This document shows positions 7,547-15,082 of a DNA stretch of 17,853 bases, in pieces; the first letter of the stretch is position 1, and each line of letters begins with the position of its first letter. Source of the stretch: Desulfobacteraceae bacterium UBA5623 (lineage in GTDB: Bacteria; Desulfobacterota; DSM-4660; Desulfatiglandales; Desulfatiglandaceae); contig DIKH01000239.1 of the NCBI GenBank assembly GCA_002424495.1, positions 7,401-25,253 of the forward strand. Direction: 5' to 3'. A program made the position numbers and the translations under genes. The notes under the pieces are model-generated. The model was not told the origin of the DNA. It saw only the letters and a list, made by a program, of their open reading frames with translations, and did not search any database.

Positions 7547-8674
7547 ATGTTTGATCGCAGGCTGATCGAAAACTGGGATTGGATTTTACTGCTGCTGCTC
7601 ATGCTCCTGGCTGCAATCAGCATAGCCAATCTCTACAGTGCGACCTATCCGATACGAGACATGGGAGGATCTCAGATTTTTGTCAAACAGATCTACTGGT
7701 ATATGATAGGCTTTTCCATCTTCTTATTGATGACTACATTTAATTACTATAAACTTCTTCAGCTTGCTTATCCTGTATATTTTGTCTCAATAGCCCTCTT
7801 GATACTTGTGCTGATAATTGGAAAGACCACGTCTGGCTCGCAGAGGTGGCTTGCCGTTGGCCCAATCTCCATTCAGCCGTCCGAGTTTGCAAAGATCTCT
7901 ATTGTCCTGGTCCTGGCTAAATTTTTTGGCGAGGGCGACAGATATCAGGAATATGGCTTGCGGGAAATCCTGCTGCCGCTCATTTTAATCGGCTTACCTG
8001 CAGTGCTGATTCTCAAACAGCCTGATCTGGGCACCACCCTGCATCTGACCGCAGCGGCATTATCCATACTGATTTTTGTAAGACTGAATTGGAAATCAGT
8101 TGCAATACTGGCTGTACCGACAATATGTATGTCTCCTTTGGTATGGTTCATTTTGAAGGACTATCAAAAGGCCCGGATCCTCATCTTCCTGAATCCGGAC
8201 ATGGACCCGCTGGGCGCCGGGTACCACATCAATCAGTCAAAAATTGCAATTGGATCAGGGCAATTCTGGGGCAAGGGCTTTTTGAACGGCACCCAGACCC
8301 GATTGCAGTTTCTGCCTGAGCAACACACAGATTTTGCCTTTTCCGTGCTGGCGGAAGAATGGGGGTTTTTTATCTCGATTATACTGCTGCTTGTCTATTT
8401 GTTTCTGGTCCTTTGGGGCCTTAACATTGCCAAAGACGCCAAGAACAGGTTCGGATCTCTTCTGGCCGTGGGTTTTGTGGCTATTGCCTTCTGGCAGGTA
8501 ATTACCAATGTGGGGATGGTTACGGGCCTGTTGCCGGTGGTGGGCATACCCCTTGTGCTCTTCAGCTATGGCGGTTCATCCATCATCTCAACAATGGCGG
8601 CCATGGGGCTTTTGATGAATATCAGCATGAGACGGTTTATGTTTTCCAATGGCGCAGGGTTGCCGGAAAGGTGA
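7547..8674 (+). CDS. rodA: Rod-shape-determining peptidoglycan glycosyltransferase RodA
   Basis: A 375-residue polytopic SEDS-family protein with about ten membrane segments. SEDS landmarks are present: GSQRWLAVGPISIQPSEFAK, KQPDLGTTL, the long periplasmic-loop motif EQHTDFAFSVLAEEWGF with the putative catalytic Asp262, and GIPLVLFSYGGSSI near the C-terminus. RodA polymerises lipid II into glycan strands and works as a complex with PBP2, encoded one base upstream. It is the last gene of the elongation operon; no strong terminator follows, only weak hairpins in the next 167 bp. Confidence 0.98.
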   Translation: MFDRRLIENWDWILLLLLMLLAAISIANLYSATYPIRDMGGSQIFVKQIYWYMIGFSIFLLMTTFNYYKLLQLAYPVYFVSIALLILVLIIGKTTSGSQRWLAVGPISIQPSEFAKISIVLVLAKFFGEGDRYQEYGLREILLPLILIGLPAVLILKQPDLGTTLHLTAAALSILIFVRLNWKSVAILAVPTICMSPLVWFILKDYQKARILIFLNPDMDPLGAGYHINQSKIAIGSGQFWGKGFLNGTQTRLQFLPEQHTDFAFSVLAEEWGFFISIILLLVYLFLVLWGLNIAKDAKNRFGSLLAVGFVAIAFWQVITNVGMVTGLLPVVGIPLVLFSYGGSSIISTMAAMGLLMNISMRRFMFSNGAGLPER

Positions 8675-8841
8675 TCTGCTAAGAGGTTCTGTTTTGGAAT
8701 CGAAAAAACAGGGCTTGATGGTCTGCATGCACTACATTATGAATGGGTTGGAACCCACCACACGATATCCGAAACTGTAGTTGACTTTGCCGGTCAGATA
8801 ATATACCTGGAAATCACACAAAGCATCAAACAGAGGCAGAT
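8675..8841 (+). promoter_or_regulatory. rodA-folE2 intergenic region with weak hairpins and a poor promoter candidate
   Basis: The region holds a seven-bp inverted repeat CTGTTTT/AAAACAG (8689-8711) and a stem TGGGT/ACCCA (8744-8757). A weak promoter candidate is TTGACT (8781-8786), a 15-base spacer and TATACC (8802-8807). Neither hairpin is followed by a T-run. I see no known riboswitch fold. Transcription of folE2 could be read-through from rodA or come from this weak promoter. Confidence 0.3.
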
Positions 8842-9633
8842 ATGCAAGACATACAAAACAATAAAGATTTTAGAAACATAGACATTGATCAGGTCGGTGT
8901 AAAGGGCATCCGTTACCCCATCACAGTGCGTGATAAAGACCAGGGAAGCCAACAGACGGTTGCAGAGATAAACATGTATGTCAATCTGCCACGTTATTAT
9001 AAAGGTACACACATGAGCCGTTTTGTCGAGATATTAAATGAGCACAGCAGGCGAATATCTCTTCAAAACTTCACTGAAATCCTGGAGGAGATGAAAGAAA
9101 GACTTAATGCGGAAAGCGCACATATGGAGATATCCTTTCCCTATTTCATAAACAAGGCGGCCCCTGTATCCGGATCACAAGGGCTGATGAAATATCAGTG
9201 CACCTTCAAGGGGTCACTCAATAAGGGGAGCGATCTGGTCATCATAATCCATGTGCCCATCTCCACGCTTTGTCCATGCTCCAAGGAGATCAGCGACTTC
9301 GGTGCACACAATCAGCGGGGGGAGGTGCGCCTCCAGGCGCGATTCAAGAAATTCGTCTGGATCGAAGATCTGATCAGGCTTGTGGAGGAGTCCGCCTCTA
9401 GTGATGTGTTTTCCGTCCTTAAGCGCGAGGACGAAAAATATGTCACAGAAAAGGCTTATCAAAACCCCAAGTTCGTGGAGGATATTGTCCGGGATATTGC
9501 AGTCAAACTCAATGATGACCCAAACATCACCTGGTTTTCCGTTGAATCCGAAAACTTTGAATCCATCCACAACCACAATGCATACGCATACATAGAAAAA
9601 GAAAAACGCAAGACAGACAAGGAACCGGCATAG
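8842..9633 (+). CDS. folE2: GTP cyclohydrolase IB (FolE2 / MptA-type)
   Basis: A 263-residue protein close to the usual FolE2 length (~260). The family landmarks are the N-terminal VGVKGIRYPI, the STLCPCSKEISDFGAHNQRG block with the likely catalytic/metal Cys144, and the C-terminal ESENFESIHNHNAYAYI. It converts GTP to 7,8-dihydroneopterin triphosphate, the first step of tetrahydrofolate and queuosine synthesis. This enzyme type does not need zinc strictly, unlike FolE. The ATG at 8842 is preceded by GAGG. It is followed after 30 bp by an AICAR transformylase that uses a folate cofactor, so the pair joins folate production and use. I see no Zur-type operator. Confidence 0.97.
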   Translation: MQDIQNNKDFRNIDIDQVGVKGIRYPITVRDKDQGSQQTVAEINMYVNLPRYYKGTHMSRFVEILNEHSRRISLQNFTEILEEMKERLNAESAHMEISFPYFINKAAPVSGSQGLMKYQCTFKGSLNKGSDLVIIIHVPISTLCPCSKEISDFGAHNQRGEVRLQARFKKFVWIEDLIRLVEESASSDVFSVLKREDEKYVTEKAYQNPKFVEDIVRDIAVKLNDDPNITWFSVESENFESIHNHNAYAYIEKEKRKTDKEPA

Positions 9634-9663
9634 CTGGTGCGCAATAGAAGCGAGGGACTTAAC

Positions 9664-10959
9664 ATGGCTGATGACCTCAAAAAAATGTATCGGACTGTGA
9701 TGGATGACCATTTTCCTCCGGAGATGACCATATCTTTTGGTAATCAGGTACTTGTTTACAAAAAAAGGTCCTGGAAGATAACTGATGAGAACACAGGAGA
9801 CCTGATCGAAAAGGGGCTTCGCTATGGGGAAAACCCAGGTCAGGAGGCAGCGCTCTACGAACTGATAAACGGCAACCTGATCCTGGGAGGATGTCAATTT
9901 ATTGAACCTGGTCTGGGGCTGGTCTCGGCCCTGACGGAAGAGGACATGATCCAGAGCGGAAAACACCCTGGCAAGACCAACCTGACCGATGTGGACAATG
10001 CCTGCAATATCATGAAATACCTTACCTCAGGCCCGGCAGTAGTAATAGTAAAGCACAATAACCCTTGCGGTGTGGCCTATGGTGCGACATTATCAGAGGC
10101 CTATGACAAGGCCAATATGGCTGATCGTATCGCAGCCTTCGGAGGCTGCGCCCTGTTTAATCGTCCCGTGGACATCACTACTGCCGAAATGGTGTCCAAC
10201 AATTATCTGGAGGTGGTTGCTGCCCCTGATTATGAAGAAAGCGCAATCGGAATCCTCTCCAGAAGATCAAATCTCAGGATACTGCGTCTGAGCCGGATGG
10301 ACAGGCTCAGCGAATATAGCCACAAAAGGTTTGTGGAGTTTAAGAGCCTGATTGACGGCGGCATGATAGTCCAGCAGTCCCCGCTGAACCGCATCAGGTC
10401 CTTTAAAGATTTTATTGTTCCGTCGGTGGAGCACCGGGAACAGACATATACAATAGAGCGAAGGCCGACAGAAGGGGAATGCGCGGATATGCTGTTCGGC
10501 TGGCAGGTGGAACAGGGCATCACATCCAACTCTGTCATCTATGTCAAAAACGGTGTGACCGTAGGTATCGGCACAGGTGAACAGGATCGAGTGGGAGTTG
10601 CCGAGATCGCAATATTCAAGGCATACTCAAAGTATGCGGACTCCCTTTGTTTCAGAAAACACGGCCTTCCGTACAAGGATCTGGAGCTTGAACTGCAAAA
10701 GGCAGGAAAGGACAGATCACTTTTAGATCAGGTGGATCATGATACAAAAGAGGCCAAGGGAGGTCTTATAGGGGCGTGCATGATCTCGGACGCCTTCTTT
10801 CCTTTCAGGGACGGGGTGGATGTGGCCATACGTCAGGGTATCACGGCCATTGTCCAGCCAGGCGGCTCAATGAGGGATTATGAGGTCATTGAGGCCTGCA
10901 ATCAGGCAAGACCCCAGGTCAGCATGGTATTTACCGGTCAGAGGGCATTCAAGCACTAG
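9664..10959 (+). CDS. purH: AICAR transformylase (PurH C-terminal domain only)
   Basis: A 431-residue protein from ATG 9664, which has GAGGG about eight bases upstream; the frame opens earlier at a GTG (9637) without a good site. It matches the AICARFT domain: LRYGENPGQEAALYE, the catalytic K130-H131 in VKHNNPCGVAYG, NMADRIAAFGG and near the end IVQPGGSMRDYEV. It transfers a formyl group from 10-formyl-tetrahydrofolate to AICAR in purine synthesis. The N-terminal methylglyoxal-synthase-like IMP cyclohydrolase domain of bifunctional PurH (~200 residues, normal total ~520) is missing, and no gene for it lies nearby. The last step must be encoded elsewhere (separate IMPCH domain or PurO). The symbol is used for the domain, not the bifunctional enzyme. 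Confidence 0.9.
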   Translation: MADDLKKMYRTVMDDHFPPEMTISFGNQVLVYKKRSWKITDENTGDLIEKGLRYGENPGQEAALYELINGNLILGGCQFIEPGLGLVSALTEEDMIQSGKHPGKTNLTDVDNACNIMKYLTSGPAVVIVKHNNPCGVAYGATLSEAYDKANMADRIAAFGGCALFNRPVDITTAEMVSNNYLEVVAAPDYEESAIGILSRRSNLRILRLSRMDRLSEYSHKRFVEFKSLIDGGMIVQQSPLNRIRSFKDFIVPSVEHREQTYTIERRPTEGECADMLFGWQVEQGITSNSVIYVKNGVTVGIGTGEQDRVGVAEIAIFKAYSKYADSLCFRKHGLPYKDLELELQKAGKDRSLLDQVDHDTKEAKGGLIGACMISDAFFPFRDGVDVAIRQGITAIVQPGGSMRDYEVIEACNQARPQVSMVFTGQRAFKH

Positions 10960-11291
10960 GAGGTTGCCCTTAGGCCAGGATAAGCGTTCCACATGACATC
11001 TCTCTGCAACATTACACTCCTGTAACAGTGACACTTTTCCGGCGCTCTCTATAAATTCTGTTTGTGTCATATACAGTATCAACATACCGAACATATTGCT
11101 GAAATTATTTTTAGCCCCATCCTGTGCCTCCTGGCACGAATATTGAAGCACCTAATAACGTCATCAAAACCTAACCTGAGCGAAAACCCTTCCCCTTTTG
11201 AAAAAGGGTTGGGAATTCAACCTCGGCAGATCCGAGCTTCGCTCAGAAACAGTAATATTCTAACTGAAATCGTCCGGAAATAGAGGAATCT
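10960..11291. other. Gene-free gap between the AICAR transformylase and the HEAT-receiver gene
   Basis: No convincing reading frame is present in these 332 bases; a 73-codon frame here has no recognisable protein features. The notable element is at 11185-11210, where one right arm AAAGGGTT can pair either with AACCCTT (11185-11191) or with CCCTTT (11193-11198), giving two mutually exclusive hairpins. No T-run follows. AGAGGA five bases before the next ATG is the ribosome-binding site of the downstream gene. Confidence 0.5.
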
Positions 11292-12917
11292 ATGGTAAAG
11301 GCCAATGTGAAGGATATGATTGATGAGCTAAGATATGATCTTGCCAGGAAGGACTTGAGAAAGGCATTAATAGTCCTTTCATGTCTCGAGTATATTGACG
11401 GAGAGACCCAGCAGATGCTTCTTTCAGAGTTAAAGCTTGGTGAGCCGGAATTTGTCGTACCTATGCTGGCCCATCTGATGACGCATCAGGAAAAGCTCTG
11501 CGAGTCTCAACCGATCATCAAGGAGTTGATGATCTCAAAACTCATTGAAGATCCCACATTGCTGACTCAGTTCCTTTCTGACAAGAAGATCGAGGACAGA
11601 TCCGTTTTTTTTCAGATCGCAGGTGAAATCAGGCCTGAAAAGATGGTCCCCTCCCTTCTGGAGATACTCAGCGCCTCCGAGGACATCGTTACTATTAAGC
11701 TCGTTATTAGTACACTGGGTCAGATAGGAGACCCTGCCGCCACAAACACCATCACCGATTTCCTCTACTCCGGTAAAAGGGAATTGGCCGTAACAGCGAT
11801 CAGGGCGCTTGGAAAGATCGGAACACCGACCGCCATGCGGAGACTTTCTGAGAGGATGGGAACCGACAATGAACTCGATCTGTTGATCTTGCAGGTCTTC
11901 TCCGAGGTCCAGGACATCATCTCTCTGACAAAACTGATTGAAACGCTGGGATCTCACTACGCCCATATGCGCAATTTTGCCAGGGCCAGCCTGGTTGAAA
12001 TAGGCGAAAAATCCGTACCGATGTTGATGGAAAACCTCCACTATGATGATCCGGACATGCAGATCCTGACATTAAACGCCTTAGGGCAGATTGGTGACGC
12101 AAGCGCGATTGCCCCGATCAGAAAGCTGTTGAGCAGCGGGGCCAAAGACCCCAATGTCCGCTTTGCTGCCTATGAGGCATTATCCCTGTTACCCCTTCAA
12201 AAAGGGGCCTATGTGCTGGCAGGTGGCCTTACAGACCCTGTGGGGCATGTCCGTGTCGCAGCGGCCAGGGCCATTGACGGAAACTACAATGATGTCCTGA
12301 GCGCAGGCATCAAAAACATGATAAGCTACAAAGACGAAGACGCGGCCCGGATCGTGGAGACTATTATTGTGGCCCAGGCAGACAAGGCCTTTATTGACCT
12401 GGCGCCTGAAAGCTATTTTCAGGAACTGGCAATCAAGTTTTTATCAAATGCCCACAAGGATATCTGCATCCACTATCACAGCCTTCTCAAGGCCCACGGC
12501 ATGCCGGAATTTGCAGAAAAGATACTGCCCAAAGAAAAAAAGAAGGTAAAAAGACTCAAGGCATGTGTTGTAGATGATTCAAGGATGATCCTGAACATCT
12601 ACAAGAGCACCCTTCACGGCCTGGGACTTGAGCCTGTCCTGTTTGAGTTTCCAAAAAGCGCCATTGAATGGCTGGAAAATGAAAAGCCCGACCTGTTGCT
12701 CACTGACCTGAACATGCCCGGGATCACTGGCATACAGCTTACGGAAAAGACCCGATCCAAATATTCCCCCAATGATCTGCCGATCATTATGATCACCACC
12801 CAGAACGAGAGCCAGGACAATGAGGCTGCTTACAAAGCAGGTGTAGACAAAATATTATACAAGCCCTTTGACGCTGAGACGCTTAAAGGGGCGATATCGG
12901 AGTTTGTTAAGATCTGA
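11292..12917 (+). CDS. HEAT-repeat protein with C-terminal response-regulator receiver domain
   Basis: A 541-residue two-part protein. Residues ~1-400 are helical repeats of HEAT/PBS-lyase type (for example LGQIGDPAATNTITDFL, ALGKIGTPTAMRRLSERM, LNALGQIGDASAIAPIRKLL). Residues ~422-541 form a complete receiver domain: acidic pair D428/D429 (VVDDSRM), phospho-acceptor D472 (LTDLNMPG), switch T502/T503 (MITTQNES) and K524 (ILYKPFD). All residues needed for phosphorylation are present. No DNA-binding or enzymatic output domain is seen, so the repeats probably act as a phosphorylation-controlled protein-binding platform. A histidine kinase is not in the window. The receiver is joined by a short Lys-rich linker (KEKKKVKRLK). 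A strong terminator follows 36 bp after the stop. Target and pathway are unknown. Confidence 0.88.
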   Translation: MVKANVKDMIDELRYDLARKDLRKALIVLSCLEYIDGETQQMLLSELKLGEPEFVVPMLAHLMTHQEKLCESQPIIKELMISKLIEDPTLLTQFLSDKKIEDRSVFFQIAGEIRPEKMVPSLLEILSASEDIVTIKLVISTLGQIGDPAATNTITDFLYSGKRELAVTAIRALGKIGTPTAMRRLSERMGTDNELDLLILQVFSEVQDIISLTKLIETLGSHYAHMRNFARASLVEIGEKSVPMLMENLHYDDPDMQILTLNALGQIGDASAIAPIRKLLSSGAKDPNVRFAAYEALSLLPLQKGAYVLAGGLTDPVGHVRVAAARAIDGNYNDVLSAGIKNMISYKDEDAARIVETIIVAQADKAFIDLAPESYFQELAIKFLSNAHKDICIHYHSLLKAHGMPEFAEKILPKEKKKVKRLKACVVDDSRMILNIYKSTLHGLGLEPVLFEFPKSAIEWLENEKPDLLLTDLNMPGITGIQLTEKTRSKYSPNDLPIIMITTQNESQDNEAAYKAGVDKILYKPFDAETLKGAISEFVKI

Positions 12918-12953
12918 AGATGTTAAGGTCCTTCCTCCGCACTGACAATCTTG

Positions 12954-12992
12954 CCCCCACACACTGCATTTGACAGAGTGTGGGGGGTTTTT
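12954..12992 (+). terminator. Strong intrinsic terminator after the HEAT-receiver gene
   Basis: CCCCCACAC (12954-12962) pairs with GTGTGGGGG (12978-12986). The stem continues inward past one A-A mismatch with CTG/CAG around a seven-base loop. One further G and a TTTTT run (12988-12992) follow at once. This is a textbook rho-independent terminator and marks the end of the transcript from the left. Confidence 0.88.
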
Positions 12993-13032
12993 GTGCCCAC
13001 ACAATCGGGTAAGACCTGTAGAATCCGCAAAT

Positions 13033-13061
13033 TTGACAGTCACTTAACAATATGCTTTAAT
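13033..13061 (+). promoter_or_regulatory. Probable sigma70-type promoter of the pncB / Tpt1-like operon
   Basis: TTGACA (13033-13038, perfect), a 17-base spacer and TTTAAT (13056-13061, five of six) lie 40 bp after the terminator. The transcript would start near 13068 and carry a leader of about 97 bases containing the inverted repeat at 13092-13139. Confidence 0.65.
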
Positions 13062-13091
13062 TTGGAAACGTCAGATCGTTTTTACCTAGCG

Positions 13092-13139
13092 TCCATCCGG
13101 AAATGAGATATTTTGCCCAAAGAGCCATTTCCGGATGGA
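13092..13139 (+). repeat. Perfect 14-bp inverted repeat in the pncB leader
   Basis: TCCATCCGGAAATG (13092-13105), a 20-base spacer, then CATTTCCGGATGGA (13126-13139), its exact reverse complement. In RNA this gives a 14-bp stem ending 11 bases before the GGAGGTGAT ribosome-binding site (13151-13159). No T-run follows, so it is not a simple terminator. It may be a leader regulatory stem, a two-half operator, or a copy of a dispersed palindromic repeat. Confidence 0.7.
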
Positions 13140-13164
13140 AACCGCCTAATGGAGGTGATAAGCC

Positions 13165-14331
13165 ATGCTGCATACTGCAAGCTCCGAGCAGATCAGAAAA
13201 GGTCTTGTAACTGATGTATATTTTGAGAGGACGGAAAAGATCCTTAAGGCAAGGGGCCTGAACAAGGATGTAAGGGCTGAATTCATTGCCAAGGGCCTGC
13301 CGGAAAACTGGCCTTGGGCGGTCTTTGCAGGCGCAGAGGAGTGTATCTCCCTGTTAAAGGACCTGCCCGTGAATGTAAGGATCATGAAGGAAGGGTCCAT
13401 ATTTCACCCCTATCAGCCTGTGATGGAGCTCCACGGTAAATACCTTGATTTTGGAAGATATGAAACCACACTGCTTGGTTTCATGTGTCAGGCATCAGGT
13501 ATCGCCACCATGGCTGCAAGATGCAGGCTTGCTGCCCAAGAGCGTCAGGTGATAAGCTTCGGCGCCAGACGCATGCACCCTTCCATTGCCCCATTGGTTG
13601 AAAGAAATGCCTATATCGGCGGATGTGACGGCGTCGCAGTCGGCCTGGGGGCGAGGCTAACCGGCACAGAGCCGGTGGGTACAATGCCCCATGCCCTGAT
13701 ACTTATCGTGGGCGACACCGTTTCCGCCACACAGGCGTTCCATGAGGTTATCGAACCCCATGTAAAAAGGGTGAGCCTTATTGATACCTTTAATGACGAA
13801 AAAATCGAGGCGATCAATGTGGCTGAGGCCATGGGTAAGGACCTTTACGGTATCCGGCTTGACACGCCCGGGTCAAGACGCGGAGACTTTCTCAGAATCA
13901 TGGAAGAGGTGCGCTGGGAATTGGACCTGAGGGGATTTAACCATGTAAAGATCTTCTTAAGCGGCGGCCTTGATGAATATCAGATCCTCAAATACAACCC
14001 CTTTGCCGATGCTTACGGCGTTGGCACTGCAATAAGCAGCGCGCCGGTCGTTGATTTTTCAATGGACATCATTGAAATAGACGGCCAACCCATTGCCAAG
14101 AGAGGGAAGCTTTCAGGTTCAAAGGCCGTGTTCCGATGCGACAAATGCCATGAAACACATGTTATGCCTGTGAAGAAAAAACCGCCTCGGTGTAAGTGCG
14201 GGGGAATGCAAAAAGATATTCTAAGACCGCTTATTTCAAGGGGGAAGATAAAGACGAGGCTGCCTGCGCCAAATGAGATCCGTGACTTTGTCATCAGGCA
14301 GGGGTCTGACATGGGGCTTGAGCTTGGGTAG
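13165..14331 (+). CDS. pncB: Nicotinate phosphoribosyltransferase, archaeal-type with zinc ribbon
   Basis: A 388-residue protein. It has the NAPRTase landmarks EFIAKGLPENWPWAVFAGAEE, the MCQASGIATMAARC region, ISFGARRMHPSIAP with the conserved Arg-Arg-x-His, and LIDTFNDEKIEA and IFLSGGLDEYQI in the phosphoribosyl-binding half. It makes nicotinate mononucleotide from nicotinate and PRPP, the first step of NAD salvage. The C-terminus carries a putative zinc ribbon: Cys325-x2-Cys328 and Cys343-x-Cys345. This shorter form with cysteines resembles archaeal enzymes more than E. coli PncB. The start is firm: GGAGGTGAT lies five bases upstream. It has its own promoter and structured leader and overlaps the next gene. 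Confidence 0.95.
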   Translation: MLHTASSEQIRKGLVTDVYFERTEKILKARGLNKDVRAEFIAKGLPENWPWAVFAGAEECISLLKDLPVNVRIMKEGSIFHPYQPVMELHGKYLDFGRYETTLLGFMCQASGIATMAARCRLAAQERQVISFGARRMHPSIAPLVERNAYIGGCDGVAVGLGARLTGTEPVGTMPHALILIVGDTVSATQAFHEVIEPHVKRVSLIDTFNDEKIEAINVAEAMGKDLYGIRLDTPGSRRGDFLRIMEEVRWELDLRGFNHVKIFLSGGLDEYQILKYNPFADAYGVGTAISSAPVVDFSMDIIEIDGQPIAKRGKLSGSKAVFRCDKCHETHVMPVKKKPPRCKCGGMQKDILRPLISRGKIKTRLPAPNEIRDFVIRQGSDMGLELG

Positions 14332-15082
14332 ACGCAACCATCAGATCAGGGTGGAAGATCTTGGCCGTTTTCTGATTTATGTCCTGGGCCGCAGACCTGA
14401 CGAATTTGGTCTAGTCCCTGACCCGGACGGTTTCATTAAATACAAGGAGCTGATCAGGGCCATAAACGAAGAGCCTGGTTTCAGCTATGTCAGGCAATCC
14501 CATATCAATGAGGTGCTCCTGGGAAGGGACAGGGTTATGTTCCAGACAGGGGAAAATCAGATAAGGACACTTGAAAGAAAATGGAGCCTCAATCTTGATA
14601 ATCCTGCACAGTCCCTGCCCAATATCCTGTTTATTGCAGTAAGAAAAAAGGCCCACCCAGTGGTGATGGAAAAGGGGCTTTTGCCGGGCGATGGAAGATA
14701 TTTTGTCCTTTCGGAAGACCAGGACATGGCGCTCAGGATCGGAAGACGGCGCGATCAGACACCGGTGTTACTCAGGGTGATGGCCGAAAGGGCCGGCAAG
14801 GAGGGCGTCTTGTTTTACGCATTTGGTGATATTTTTTTAAGCCCCCAGGTCCCGGTCACGTTTATATCCGGCCCGCCGGTTTCAAAGGAGATACTTGAGT
14901 CCAGCACGGAGGCGGAAATAGAAAAAAAGGTAAGGCCAATGATCAATAAGGCCACCTTTACACCAGGATCTTTTGCGCTTGATGTAAACCGCGACCCCGA
15001 TCCTCAGCGAAGGGTTAAAGGGAAAAAACCCAGGGGGTGGAAAGAGGAGGCAAAGAATATAAGAAGGAGCAAAAGGCAGTGA
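14318..15082 (+). CDS. Divergent KptA/Tpt1-like RNA 2'-phosphotransferase family protein
   Basis: About 254 residues from TTG 14318 (MSLGRRNHQIRVEDLGRFLI); the frame is open back to an ATG at 14273, which would overlap pncB by 59 bp rather than 14. The winged-helix N-lobe (GRFLIYVLGRRPDEFGLVPD, then a KYKELIRAI helix) and the ADP-ribosyltransferase-like C-lobe (EKGLLPGDGRYFVLSEDQDMAL, PVLLRV, GVLFYAFGDIFLSPQVP) follow KptA order. KptA/Tpt1 removes an RNA 2'-phosphate using NAD+. Three usual motifs differ: the LRH(K) of the N-lobe reads LGRR, the RxxQGHS block reads RTLERKWS, and YHGT reads FIAVRKK. The canonical catalytic Arg-His pair is therefore not visible. The tail (~225-254) is strongly basic, suggesting nucleic-acid contact. 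Overlap with pncB implies coupled translation. Fold assignment is good; activity is uncertain. Confidence 0.8.
   Translation: MSLGRRNHQIRVEDLGRFLIYVLGRRPDEFGLVPDPDGFIKYKELIRAINEEPGFSYVRQSHINEVLLGRDRVMFQTGENQIRTLERKWSLNLDNPAQSLPNILFIAVRKKAHPVVMEKGLLPGDGRYFVLSEDQDMALRIGRRRDQTPVLLRVMAERAGKEGVLFYAFGDIFLSPQVPVTFISGPPVSKEILESSTEAEIEKKVRPMINKATFTPGSFALDVNRDPDPQRRVKGKKPRGWKEEAKNIRRSKRQ

Noticed and set aside
9214..9966. A 250-codon open frame on the minus strand across folE2 and the AICAR transformylase
   Set aside because: It is antisense to two clearly coding genes, crosses their junction, has no family features and no ribosome-binding site.
11062..11283. A 73-codon plus-strand frame in the gap before the HEAT-receiver gene
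   Set aside because: It has no ribosome-binding site and no family resemblance, and runs through the hairpin region; it is probably non-coding.
11535..12041. A 168-codon minus-strand frame inside the HEAT-receiver gene
   Set aside because: It is a shadow of the repeat-coding frame, with no recognisable motifs.
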